Source of the DNA: Bog-375 sp049698695
GTDB lineage: Bacteria; Acidobacteriota; Terriglobia; Bryobacterales; Bryobacteraceae
NCBI GenBank assembly: GCA_049698695.1
Contig: JBAVYH010000105.1
Span: 1-64,000, forward strand
Length of the DNA: 64,000 bases
Direction of reading: 5' to 3'
Positions within the stretch are counted from its first letter, which is position 1. Each line of letters starts with the position of its first letter. Under the pieces are notes generated by a model that had not been told where the DNA came from, ran no database searches, and worked only from the letters and a program-made list of their open reading frames with translations. The position numbers and the translations under genes are program-made. This document shows, piece by piece, positions 52,550 through 61,377 of the stretch.

Positions 52550-54196
52550 CTACTTCACGACGATGCCGCGGTCGTCGAGCAGCTCGCCGGTTTGCGTGAG
52601 CAGGTTGAGCAGATTGCGGCGCAGCCCCACCTGGTTCTGCACCACTGCCGATTCGGCCTGCGACAACTGCGTTTGCGCCTGGAGCACGAATTGCATCGGG
52701 TCGACACCAAGCTGGTACTTCTGATTTTCCGCATCCAGGTATTTCTGCGCGAAGTCCCGCGCGGTTACCGCCAGCTTCAGCGCTTCGCGGCTGGAATTCA
52801 AGCTGCTTAAAGCGTTCAGCACGTTCAGCCGGACTTGCTGTTGGACGGTGCGGAGAGTCAATGCGTCGCGTTTCTTCTGCACCATGGCGTCGGCCATGTC
52901 GGCCGCCGCGGCGTGAGTGCGAATGGGCAGCGTCAGGTTGAGGCCGAACGAATAGACCGGGTAGCCGAACTGAAACATCTGGCGCAGGGCGTCGCTGAAT
53001 CCGCCCGGGAGGGGAGCCGCCGGCGAGGTGATGCCGCTCGCATTGAGCACGCTGGTGCCGGGGTAATAAATGCCGCCTACCCCCTGCGTTGTGTATCCGC
53101 CGGTGAACTCCACGTCGGGGAGAATCTCGTTTTTCGCCTGGCGGATGCCGAGGTCGTCCACGCTCAAGCTCTCCGTCGCCGACCTCACTTCCGGCCGGAC
53201 GCCCTCCGCTTTGCTAACCTCGTCTTCGGCGTCAAAATCGAGCCGGCGCGCCGGCGGCTCGGCGGTTTCCGTCAGCACGACCGGCAGGGTGCGGATCGCC
53301 GGGACCAGATCCGCTCCGATCTGTTTACGCAGCGCATTCCAGCTCTGTTCGAGCGCGTACTCCGCCTGCGAAACGCCAAGCTGTGCGGTGGCCGCCTGCT
53401 GCTCCGGATTGTAAATGTCGAGCGGCGAAATGGCGCCCAGATCCAATTCCTTCTGCGAAAGCTTCAACGATTCCTGAGCCAGGCTGAGCGCGCTCTGTTG
53501 CACGCGCAGGTTCTCCCGCGCCTGAATCACGTCCCAGTAAGCGTTTTCCGCGGAGTTGACCATCTGCAGCAGCGTCGCACGCAGGGTGAGTTCCGAAATG
53601 CTGGCGCGCCCGCGGGCCATCATCAGGTTGATGCGGTTGACACCGGCGCCCCGGTTGCGCAACAGCGGCTGCGAGAAATTCACCGAAAGGTTGGCGCCTA
53701 GCGCCGGGTTCAGGGTCTGAAACGCGCTGTTGGTAGTGCTCTTGGATCCCGCGAACCCAACCGTATACGTCATGCCGGTGGGCAACGTCTGTTGGAAATC
53801 GAAGGTGGCCGGCTGGCTCAGTGAAACCACCGTGGTGGCGCCCTGGAGCGCGCCCGTGGCAGGCGTGGTAGCGCGCGTGCTGGAGAAACTGGCGGTGCCC
53901 AGCGGGTCCCAGGTTTGCATGGCTCGCAGAATCGCATCCTTCGGCGCTTCCACGGTGAGGAACTCGATTTGAATATCGGTGTTGTTGGACATTACGAGTT
54001 CAATGTAGCTCTTGAGCGAAAGCTCCAGCTTGCCATCGATCACGAAATCGCCAAGCCGCACCGGGCTCTGCAGCTCGACACGGGTCTGCGCGCGGGCAAA
54101 GGTCTGTCGGAAATAAGATGGCCGTGGGAACGACGGCGCCTGCGCCAGCGTGCACGCCGACAGCAGTGGCAGAATCAGCGCGAACCGTGGGAGCAT
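52550..54196 (-). CDS. TolC-family outer-membrane protein
   Basis: The 548-residue protein has a signal peptide (MLPRFALILPLLSACTLAQA), and two OEP repeats with long helices (LSKKELDL-like LSQKELDLGAISPLDIYNPE and AENQKYQLGVDPMQFVLQAQ). The start at 54196 removes an upstream extension that lacks signal features. No inner-membrane pump or adaptor is adjacent, so it is an orphan channel that may serve a distant transporter. Confidence 0.86.
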   Translation of the reverse strand: MLPRFALILPLLSACTLAQAPSFPRPSYFRQTFARAQTRVELQSPVRLGDFVIDGKLELSLKSYIELVMSNNTDIQIEFLTVEAPKDAILRAMQTWDPLGTASFSSTRATTPATGALQGATTVVSLSQPATFDFQQTLPTGMTYTVGFAGSKSTTNSAFQTLNPALGANLSVNFSQPLLRNRGAGVNRINLMMARGRASISELTLRATLLQMVNSAENAYWDVIQARENLRVQQSALSLAQESLKLSQKELDLGAISPLDIYNPEQQAATAQLGVSQAEYALEQSWNALRKQIGADLVPAIRTLPVVLTETAEPPARRLDFDAEDEVSKAEGVRPEVRSATESLSVDDLGIRQAKNEILPDVEFTGGYTTQGVGGIYYPGTSVLNASGITSPAAPLPGGFSDALRQMFQFGYPVYSFGLNLTLPIRTHAAAADMADAMVQKKRDALTLRTVQQQVRLNVLNALSSLNSSREALKLAVTARDFAQKYLDAENQKYQLGVDPMQFVLQAQTQLSQAESAVVQNQVGLRRNLLNLLTQTGELLDDRGIVVK

Positions 54197-54305
54197 TTTT
54201 TCTGAAATCACCTGACGCGCAATTTTAGCATCGAGCACGGAGCTTCCGGCGCATGCTTCCTGTTGAGGCGCCCTCGGCCGAAAAGTATGGAGACGCGGTC
54301 CATGG

Positions 54306-54335
54306 TTCGGTATCGCGTAATTCGGTATCGCGTAA
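54306..54335. repeat. Short tandem direct repeat (15 bp x 2)
   Basis: TTCGGTATCGCGTAA is repeated twice in exact tandem in the gap between the TolC-family and OmpA-family genes. It may be a slippage duplication or a pair of regulator-binding sites for the OmpA-family gene 206 bases downstream. Confidence 0.5.
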
Positions 54336-54540
54336 AAAGTACCGTGCCCTAACGTCCATCATCACTACTGGCATAGGCGCGTCCGTGCGCGTCGCGATTT
54401 TCTGCGTCCCTTCGGATAAAAGCGCACAAAAAATCTGCGCGGGTGTGACGTGCGGTACCGGAATCCGGTGTCGTGCAGCCCCATCCCCGGGAGGTTGGTA
54501 GCCGGCTTGCGTCTAAATGATGCGGGGGGAGGAACTGAAG

Positions 54541-56118
54541 ATGAAGTATCTAGTCTTATTCAGCATTTCCATCATCTTATTGGCCGGATCGCCGGCTGCC
54601 GGGCAGGAAGCAACCATAAAGAAGGATGTGGTGCCTATCTATAAGGTGACCGTCGTCCAGCGCTCGGTCCAGGCAATCAATTACGAATACCGTGCCGGGC
54701 CGACTAAGATCGATTTTCGCGGTACGGTGCTGCTGCCGAAGGGCAAGGGCGAAGCGACCGTGGAATCGGAGCGAGGCCGCACGGAAATCGACGCCAGGTT
54801 CGAAAACATGACGTCACCGGCACAGTACGGCCGGGGATACCTCACTTACACCTTGTGGGCCATTACACCGGAAGGAGCGGCGCACAACCTGGGAGAAATC
54901 GTGCCCAACGGCTCCAATAAGGCCAGCCTGCGTGTGACCACGGACCTACAGGCATTCGGTCTGATTGTCACCGCGGAACCGTACTCGGTAGCACACCAAC
55001 CGAGCGATGTGGTGGTGTTGGAGAACCAGGTTCGCCCCGACACGGTGGGGCAGATACTGCCGATCGAAGTCAAATATGAATTGATGCCGCGCGGCCACTA
55101 CACCTTGGAACTGGACAACAATCTCCAGACGGCCGTGGCCAACATGCCGAAAGTCTCGATGAACCGATACGAGGCGCTGCTGGAACTCTATGAAGCGCAG
55201 AATGCAATCGGAATTGCACGCACAGCCGGCGCCGGCAAATATGCTGCGGGCACGCTCGACAGAGCGCAGACTCTGCTCAGCGAGGCCCAGTGTCTCCAGG
55301 CGAGCAAATCCGCGACCAACACCGTAGTGCAGGACGCCCGCGATGCCGCGGAAACCGCGGAGGATGCCAGGGTGATCGCAGAGCGGCGTGTTCAGCAAGA
55401 GAAGCTTGCCACGGCCCAGCAAGAGGCCGCTAAGGCCCGCGAGGCGCACGAGCAAACGATAGCCGCATTGCGGACGGCAAAGGCCGAGGCGGATGCCGCA
55501 CGGGCCCAAGCCGAAGCCGCACGCGCAGCGCAGCATAGGGCCGAAGCCGAGGCAGCCGAAACCCGCCAGCAGGCTGAGCAAGCGGAGGCTGCGCGCGCTG
55601 CCGCCCAGGCCGCCCAGACTCCCGCGTTGCGAGAGGCTGGCGCCCAGAAGACTGAATTACGCAGTCAGCTTTTGGAGCGATTGAACGGCGTTTTACCCAC
55701 GATCGACACGCCGCGCGGGCTGGTAGTCACTGTCGGAGACTCCGCTTTCAACGGATCGGAACTGCGGGAAGGGGTTGCGAGCCAGGTGACTCAGTTGGCT
55801 GTGATCGTGACGTCTCATCCGGGGCTGCGAGTGGACGTCGAGGGTTTTGCAGACAGCGCGAACAGCCAGGCGATTTCAGCGGCACGGGCCGAGGCGATTG
55901 GCCGGGTTTTGATGAGTCAGGGTATTCCGGGCAATGCCATCTCGGCTCGCGGTCTGGGCGATTCGCGGCCCCTGGTGGCGAACACCAGCGCGGCGAACCG
56001 CAAAGAAAACCGGCGGGTCGAAGTCGTGATTTCCGGCCAGCCGATTGGCAATCTGGCCACCTGGGACAGAACTTATGGCCTGATGATCCCGCGCGCCATG
56101 AGGCCCGAAGGCCGTTGA
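54541..56118 (+). CDS. OmpA-family envelope protein with long coiled coil
   Basis: The 525-residue protein has a signal peptide (MKYLVLFSISIILLAGSPAA), a strand-rich region (about 40-190, EYRAGPTKIDFRGTVLLPKG), an Ala/Glu/Gln coiled coil of about 170 residues (220-385), and a C-terminal OmpA peptidoglycan-binding domain (about 395-515, GLVVTVGDSAFNGSELREGV, then VDVEGFADSANSQAISAARA and the Arg-rich NRKENRRVEVVI). The ATG at 54541 follows GGGGGAGGAAC. It probably links the outer membrane to peptidoglycan. Confidence 0.85.
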   Translation: MKYLVLFSISIILLAGSPAAGQEATIKKDVVPIYKVTVVQRSVQAINYEYRAGPTKIDFRGTVLLPKGKGEATVESERGRTEIDARFENMTSPAQYGRGYLTYTLWAITPEGAAHNLGEIVPNGSNKASLRVTTDLQAFGLIVTAEPYSVAHQPSDVVVLENQVRPDTVGQILPIEVKYELMPRGHYTLELDNNLQTAVANMPKVSMNRYEALLELYEAQNAIGIARTAGAGKYAAGTLDRAQTLLSEAQCLQASKSATNTVVQDARDAAETAEDARVIAERRVQQEKLATAQQEAAKAREAHEQTIAALRTAKAEADAARAQAEAARAAQHRAEAEAAETRQQAEQAEAARAAAQAAQTPALREAGAQKTELRSQLLERLNGVLPTIDTPRGLVVTVGDSAFNGSELREGVASQVTQLAVIVTSHPGLRVDVEGFADSANSQAISAARAEAIGRVLMSQGIPGNAISARGLGDSRPLVANTSAANRKENRRVEVVISGQPIGNLATWDRTYGLMIPRAMRPEGR

Positions 56119-56235
56119 CCCGCGAGACTTCAATGCTGAGGCGAAACTGGCCGCTCTACGGCTCGCGGCGCCGAGCAATGGTCAGGCACGAGCCACGGGC
56201 AGAGCCCAACATCACCCGGCTCCGGAGGCACGAGA

Positions 56236-56263
56236 TGCCCAGTTACCACGAGGTGACTGGGCA
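56236..56263. repeat. Hairpin downstream of the OmpA-family gene
   Basis: TGCCCAGTTACC and GGTGACTGGGCA pair at 11 of 12 positions with a 4-base loop, 118 bases after the stop codon. No U-run follows, so a role in termination is uncertain; it may be another REP-like unit. Confidence 0.45.
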
Positions 56264-56394
56264 CACCTTCGGCTATCGCGCGACAGGATTCTGTGAGCGC
56301 CGGGCGAGCGACATCGGGCATCGCGTATGCTGCGCCCGCAATGAGCTGCTGCTCTACAACAACGAATTCAGCGAGTTACTTGGAAGATGCGTTA

Positions 56395-56637
56395 CTAGCA
56401 GGCGTAGCGAACGGTCGGTTGCGGCATCCTGGGCGCTTCGACGCTTCGATCATCCGTGGCTAGTAGAAACCCGAACTGAACAGGCTCATTCCCTTCATCG
56501 AGCCAATCCAATCCGCAAAGTCGCAGTTCGACCACATCGGTGTAGCCCGCAGCGGCCAGACGCATCCTTGATCGCGTCCTGGCTAGCACAACGGCTTCCA
56601 CAATGTTGCCGTCGGGTAGCCGAATCAACGTGTACAT
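56395..56637 (-). CDS. Small hypothetical protein (80 aa)
   Basis: The 80-residue protein starts MYTLIRLPDGNIVEAVVLAR and continues with TRSRMRLAAAGYTDVVELRL; a strand-loop-strand pattern typical of small conserved acidobacterial proteins of unknown role. An AAGGAG Shine-Dalgarno 9-10 bases upstream supports ATG 56637. No TM, signal or domain recognised. Confidence 0.6.
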   Translation of the reverse strand: MYTLIRLPDGNIVEAVVLARTRSRMRLAAAGYTDVVELRLCGLDWLDEGNEPVQFGFLLATDDRSVEAPRMPQPTVRYAC

Positions 56638-56979
56638 TCTGAGTTTCTCCTTGGGGAGGGTAACCTGATTTTGCACGCAAATGAGGGGACACGGCAATAC
56701 TCACCTTGGTTATGTGCCCGGCTTCTTAGAGGGACCAGCGCGACACCAGTACCGAAGTACCGGCCGCTGAGTAGGCGCGAGAGGCGGACCGCATGCGCGT
56801 CGCCGCCGGAAACTCCTCTGGCGCTAGCCCTGCCGTTTCGCGACGACCGGAACAGCGCCGGCGCCATCGAGCCACGGGGAACGTGCGCCACGGTGGGACC
56901 CGCGACGAGATGTTGTTAGCAAGCGCACAACCCCTCGGGGGTGGGCTGAAGACGGCGCGGTATGATGGAGAATCACCCC
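56638..56979. other. Intergenic region upstream of ECF sigma gene
   Basis: No gene, hairpin or repeat was recognised in these 342 bases. It should contain divergent promoters for the small hypothetical gene and the sigma gene, but I could not identify boxes with confidence. Confidence 0.35.
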
Positions 56980-57600
56980 ATGACGGCTCCCAGTCTTGCC
57001 GAAACCGACGAAGCCGCGCTGGTGGCGCAATCGCGCGAGGGCGACGGGCGTGCGTTCGGCGAACTGGTGAGACGTTACGAGGGGAAAATCTTCCGTCTTG
57101 CCCAGCACGTAACGCAAAACCGCGAGGACGCAGAAGACGTGTTGCAAGAAACGTTCCTGAAGGCCTACGAGCACCTCGACCAGTTCCAGGGGACGGCGAG
57201 GTTTTATACGTGGATCGTGCGGATCGCGGTGAACCAGGCGCTGATGAAACTACGGCGACGGCGAACCGATAGATCGGTCTCGCTCGATGAGGCGATCGAC
57301 ACGGGAGAGGACACGATTGTTCGCGAGGTCGCGGCATGGGACGAGAATCCGGAACAGAAATTCTCACGGGCGGAGTTTGGCCAGATTCTGGATGCGGCCA
57401 TCCTGGGTCTGGAGCCGGCGTACCGGTCTGTCTTTGTATTGCGGGACATCGATGAGCTTTCGACGGAGGAAACTGCAGATGCTTTGGGCCTGTCCATTCC
57501 CGCAGTGAAGAGCAGATTGCTGCGGGCCCGCCTGCAGTTGCGCGAAAAACTGACGCGCCACTTCAAACGCAAGGGGGACGACGCGTTTGCTTACCTGTAA
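56980..57600 (+). CDS. ECF sigma factor (RpoE-like)
   Basis: The 206-residue protein has sigma2 (about 20-90, ALVAQSREGDGRAFGELVRR with EDAEDVLQETFLKAYEHLDQ and TWIVRIAVNQALMKLRRRR) and sigma4 (about 145-200, ILDAAILGLEPAYRSVFVLR with ELSTEETADALGLSIPAVKS). ATG 56980 has a GGAG 10 bases upstream; ATGs at 56962 and 56965 are alternatives. It overlaps the anti-sigma gene by 14 bases. Confidence 0.9.
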   Translation: MTAPSLAETDEAALVAQSREGDGRAFGELVRRYEGKIFRLAQHVTQNREDAEDVLQETFLKAYEHLDQFQGTARFYTWIVRIAVNQALMKLRRRRTDRSVSLDEAIDTGEDTIVREVAAWDENPEQKFSRAEFGQILDAAILGLEPAYRSVFVLRDIDELSTEETADALGLSIPAVKSRLLRARLQLREKLTRHFKRKGDDAFAYL

Positions 57601-57838
57601 AGACTTCCTGCACGAGTTGAGCGACTACCTGGACGAGAACCTTGACGCGGAGATCAGGGCCAAGCTGGAGACCCACATCGCCGAATGCCCTAATTGCTGG
57701 GTGATTGCGGACACCACCCGCAAGACGATCCAGATTTACAAAGGCATGGATCCCTACCCGGTTCCGGCCGACGTGCAGTCGCGGCTGATGCAGGCCCTGG
57801 AACGGAAGATGGCGGCCAAGCAAAAAAGCAACACCTGA
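57587..57838 (+). CDS. Zinc-finger anti-sigma factor (zf-HC2)
   Basis: The 83-residue protein has the zinc-binding anti-sigma motif as HIAECPNCW (HxxxCxxC) at about 29-36, and an N-terminal CKDFLHELSDYLDENLDAEI. Such proteins bind ECF sigma factors and often release them on oxidation. It is soluble (no TM), unlike the anti-sigma at 49.8 kb. It starts at a TTG inside the end of the sigma gene, the usual coupled arrangement. Confidence 0.86.
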   Translation: MLTCKDFLHELSDYLDENLDAEIRAKLETHIAECPNCWVIADTTRKTIQIYKGMDPYPVPADVQSRLMQALERKMAAKQKSNT

Positions 57839-57888
57839 GGCCGAACGAGACGTTCCGGCGAAGCGACGCGGCCCCCGACTGTTCGAGA

Positions 57889-59928
57889 CTATTGCACCGC
57901 GACGGTGACATTCGCCTGGCTGCGCCGCGCGGTGGCCGCCGTACCGCCGGCAACGGTGAGCGACACTGTCGCCCCGGTAGAGATGGTAGGCGGCACGATA
58001 GTGTTGATCTGGATCAGCCCGGCCACCGAGCCGCCGGCTGCCCCGGCATAACTGACCACGGCGGGCTGCCCGCCGATGGTGACCTGGACGGGATCGTTGA
58101 CGACGTCAGTGGCGCTGGCGATCACTCCATCGGCGAGCGGCGACACCAGAGTGCCCATGCCCGTCACGTAGATCACAATCGTGGATCCCCGCGAGGCGGC
58201 ATTTTTCGCGGAGTTGATGGTGTAGCTACCCGAGCTGGCGCTGTAGTTCAAAATGGCGCCTTGCCCGGTTCCCAGACCTCCCAAGGTAAAGATTCCGGGA
58301 TCTTCGGCCACCGCGAGGACCGGGTAGGTGTTGGTAAACGACGCGCCGTCCCAAACCACTACCGAAACGCTCGAGTTCGCGGTGCCCACCAGTGTGGACA
58401 ACTCAAACGGCACGACGGCGTTGATCTGGTTGTTGGACAGCATGATGATGGGGGCGTAAACGGTGTGGTTGCCGGCCGGCGTGAGAGTTACATCCCAGAA
58501 GGTGAAAGCAATCCGGTAGTTGTTCAAGGAATTGGCGGGGTCGGGCACGGTAGTGGGGAAAGACTGCACGCCGACGACGGTGGTAAGTGGAACGGTATAC
58601 GCCACCAGCGGCCCAAGATTCCGGCCGAAGATGGATACGATCTCTCCCGGCGAGACCGCGGTCTGGCCCGTGGCCACCGGGTCAGCATCGGTCCCGACCT
58701 GCGTCGAGCGCAGCAGGTAGCTGGCGGCGTTGGTCACTGCGGTGATCGCCATAGCTGTGCTGGAGAGCACGGTAAATGTAGCCGGCCCCCCTGGCGCCTG
58801 CGCGGGGTTGTTGGGCGGCGCCGGATTGGTCACGAATACGCATAGCGTGGCAGGGTTTTGCAGCAGGGCGGAAGCATGCGGGATGGTGGCCTCCAGCACC
58901 TGTTGGCTCAGCAGAGTAGCGGTCAACTGCGTGGGCGTGCCGACGGGCGCGCCGTTGAGCGCGCACGCTCCTCCGACTTGCTGTTCGATAGTCACCACCG
59001 AAGTCGCGAAGAAATTCTGCCCATTGATGGTGATCAACGGATCGACCGCCGGATCTTGCACGATCACCGCCGGATAGATGGAAGTCAGCGAGGGCGGGCC
59101 AGCCGAAACCACCAGGTTTACCGACACGGTAATCGGTGCGCTGCCGGAAGTGGTCGGAGCGATTGTGATGGTGGCGCCATAGCTGCCGGGCAGCAGGGAT
59201 TGCACGGTGGTCTGGTCCAGCAGCACCGTGATCGGAACGTAGGAACCCGAAAGCGCCACGCCGCTGGTAGTCAGCCCCGAAGGCGTCGAGCCGAGCGGCC
59301 CCACGCGAACCCAAACAGGAGTGTTCGCCGCTCCCGTGCCGCCCGCGGCAGCAACCGTGACCGTGAACGGTATCGTCCCTCCGTTTGACGCCACGTCAAT
59401 CTCGGAAGAGGTGGCCGCGCTTGTGGCGGGAAAAGCGGGCCAGGGCGCGCCCGTGGTGTAGGCAAACGTGAGTGTGCCGTTGCTGCTGGATGTGGCAGGA
59501 GTGTAGTTGGCGGACGGGGAGATCAACACCAGGGAGGAAGGCGGATTGGACACCATCAAGGTAACGGGAATGGTGAGGCTCAAGCTCGCCGGGAAGGTCG
59601 AAATCGCGATCGAGCCGGGATAACTTCCGGGCGCCAGGCCGGTGGGATTGGCGGTCAAGGTTAGCGCCAGAGGCGAATATCCGGAGGCCGGGGTAACTAC
59701 CAGCCAGGCGGGGGTGGAAGAGGCCTGCGCCAGCACCACAGTCGAACTGGCTGTGCCGGTTGGCAGCGTCACGGTCATTTTCGTCGACGCCGGCAGGGTG
59801 GCACTGCCGACCTGATAGGAAAAAGTCACCGATGCGGGCGAGACGGTAATGCCCGTCGAACTCGCTGCCCAAGCACTGCCGGCAACGAGCGCTGCCAGCG
59901 CCCAGCCAAGGATGCGCGCCATTTTCAT
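57889..59928 (-). CDS. Large exported protein with Solibacter-type C-terminal domain (TIGR03437-like)
   Basis: The 679-residue protein has a signal peptide (MARILGWALAALVAGSAWAA), Ser/Thr-rich BACON-like Ig repeats (GITVSPASVTFSYQVGSATL, about 25-290), an IPT/TIG-like domain at about 290-380 (LTSIYPAVIVQDPAVDPLIT), and the C-terminal block with VSPGEIVSIFGRNLGPLVAY and GQGAILNYSASSGSYTINSA through VYVTGMGTLVSPLADGV. That last block is abundant in Solibacter and relatives. The role is unknown; a secreted adhesion or surface-binding protein is a fair guess. Confidence 0.8.
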   Translation of the reverse strand: MKMARILGWALAALVAGSAWAASSTGITVSPASVTFSYQVGSATLPASTKMTVTLPTGTASSTVVLAQASSTPAWLVVTPASGYSPLALTLTANPTGLAPGSYPGSIAISTFPASLSLTIPVTLMVSNPPSSLVLISPSANYTPATSSSNGTLTFAYTTGAPWPAFPATSAATSSEIDVASNGGTIPFTVTVAAAGGTGAANTPVWVRVGPLGSTPSGLTTSGVALSGSYVPITVLLDQTTVQSLLPGSYGATITIAPTTSGSAPITVSVNLVVSAGPPSLTSIYPAVIVQDPAVDPLITINGQNFFATSVVTIEQQVGGACALNGAPVGTPTQLTATLLSQQVLEATIPHASALLQNPATLCVFVTNPAPPNNPAQAPGGPATFTVLSSTAMAITAVTNAASYLLRSTQVGTDADPVATGQTAVSPGEIVSIFGRNLGPLVAYTVPLTTVVGVQSFPTTVPDPANSLNNYRIAFTFWDVTLTPAGNHTVYAPIIMLSNNQINAVVPFELSTLVGTANSSVSVVVWDGASFTNTYPVLAVAEDPGIFTLGGLGTGQGAILNYSASSGSYTINSAKNAASRGSTIVIYVTGMGTLVSPLADGVIASATDVVNDPVQVTIGGQPAVVSYAGAAGGSVAGLIQINTIVPPTISTGATVSLTVAGGTAATARRSQANVTVAVQ

Positions 59929-60171
59929 GATGGTTATATCGGCGCAGACGCTGCCGAACTTTAGAGGCGGCCAGACGCGCGGCCAGTCGTCTTCTTCGGG
60001 GCCCCGCCACAGCCACAGCCAGCCGCCGCATGATATGCTGAAGCCGGATGTGAAACCACGAGCGTAAGGCCATTATTTTGTTCGGGCTAACGCGGGATTT
60101 GCGGATGCCTGCCACGTGCTGCCCACGCCCGTTGAAAGGCCGGAGAGCCCAAAGAAAAGACGAGGACATCG

Positions 60172-60780
60172 ATGCACCTCATCCCCACACAGGAGGAAGT
60201 GGTCGCCGTGCTGCGAGAAACCGGAGCATTGCGCGACGGCCATTTTGAATACCCCACCGGTCTGCACTCCAACGAGTACCTCAAGGTGCCGCTGGCGATG
60301 CGTTATTCCCGGCATCAGCGCATGATGTCGGTGGGTTTGAGCCGGCTGTTGCGCGCCCATCCGGAAATCCGCGCCATCGCCAAGGACCTCTCGATGGTGG
60401 CGCCGACCACCGGCGGGCTGGCGCTGGCCTTTGGCTTGTGCGACGCCCTGCGCTCGCGCCAGGTGTACTGGGCGGAGCGGGAGCACACCCAGGACCCGCT
60501 TCGTTTCCGCCAGTTCCTGCGACCGGAACCGGGCGAGCCGGTGGTGTTGGTGGACGACATCCTGCGCACGGGCCATCAGTTGAACGAATTGAAAATGCTG
60601 CTGGAGTCCTACAACGCAAAAGTGGTGGGACTGGCGGTGGCTGTTTACCAGCCCAATCCAACGACGGTAAGCGTCGGCGACCTCCCGCTGTATTATCTGG
60701 CCAAGCTTGACGCCAGTTACTATGTCGACGGGGAGCACTGCGAATGGTGCAAGCGGGGCGTGCCCCTGGAAAAGGCCTGA
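60172..60780 (+). CDS. Orotate-phosphoribosyltransferase-like protein
   Basis: The 202-residue protein has a PRTase fold: N-terminal ALRDGHFEYPTGLHSNEYLK (as in OPRT), a central VAPTTGGLALAFGLCDALRS, and the PRPP-binding loop VVLVDDILRTGHQLNELK. The C terminus has a CEWCKRG motif. Pyrimidine OPRT makes OMP from orotate and PRPP; the altered loop and extra Cys pair make an OPRT paralogue equally possible. No other pyrimidine gene is adjacent. Confidence 0.78.
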   Translation: MHLIPTQEEVVAVLRETGALRDGHFEYPTGLHSNEYLKVPLAMRYSRHQRMMSVGLSRLLRAHPEIRAIAKDLSMVAPTTGGLALAFGLCDALRSRQVYWAEREHTQDPLRFRQFLRPEPGEPVVLVDDILRTGHQLNELKMLLESYNAKVVGLAVAVYQPNPTTVSVGDLPLYYLAKLDASYYVDGEHCEWCKRGVPLEKA

Positions 60781-60812
60781 GGGTGCGAGAGCAAGGGCAG
60801 CGGAGCGATCTG

Positions 60813-61373
60813 GTGGCACGAAAGTCCGCCGCGAGGTGGCTGGCGATGGGCCTCTGCGCGGCCGCCCTGGGCGGCGGCCTGCGCGCTCAGGACGGCGAGC
60901 CGGCCAAACTCGCGCCGTATTACCCGACCCCGGAAACCATCGTCGACCAGATGCTGCTGTTGGGCGGCTTGAAGGCCGGCGAAAAAATGTTCGACCTCGG
61001 ATCGGGCGACGGCCGCATCGTGATTATGGCGGCGCAGAAGTTCCATGCGGATGCAGTGGGCGTGGAGATCGACCCGGACTTGTGCCGCCAGAGCCTGGCG
61101 CGGATTGCCAAGCTGGGGCTGGAAAAAAGCGCCCGCATCATTCACGGCGACCTGCTGGCGCAGAATTACAGTTCGGCAGACCTGGTGACGGTCTACCTGC
61201 TGCCGGATTCGATCAACGGCAAAGTCGAGCCGCTACTTGATCGCCAATTGAAGAAGGGCGCGCGCGTGGTGGCCCACGATTTCGAATTTCGCGCGTGGAC
61301 CCCGGAGAAGGTGGAAAACATCGCCGACGACGGGGAAGGCCGCAGCCACACGTTGTACCTGTACCGGAAGTGA
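60813..61373 (+). CDS. SAM-dependent methyltransferase with a predicted signal peptide
   Basis: The 186-residue protein has a hydrophobic N terminus ending GGGLRAQ (MARKSAARWLAMGLCAAALG, cleavage likely after LRA) and then a class I methyltransferase fold: MFDLGSGDGRIVIMAAQKFH, DAVGVEIDPDLCRQSLARIA and a third motif DLVTVYLLPDSINGK. GTG 60813 follows GGAG by 7 bases. SAM is a cytoplasmic cofactor, so an exported methyltransferase is unusual; the N-terminal segment may instead be a membrane anchor. Confidence 0.78.
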   Translation: MARKSAARWLAMGLCAAALGGGLRAQDGEPAKLAPYYPTPETIVDQMLLLGGLKAGEKMFDLGSGDGRIVIMAAQKFHADAVGVEIDPDLCRQSLARIAKLGLEKSARIIHGDLLAQNYSSADLVTVYLLPDSINGKVEPLLDRQLKKGARVVAHDFEFRAWTPEKVENIADDGEGRSHTLYLYRK

Positions 61374-61377
61374 TACC

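Noticed and set aside
56115..56642. 175-codon plus-strand frame after the OmpA-family gene
   Set aside because: Arg-rich, crosses a hairpin and a better-supported minus-strand small gene with its own Shine-Dalgarno.
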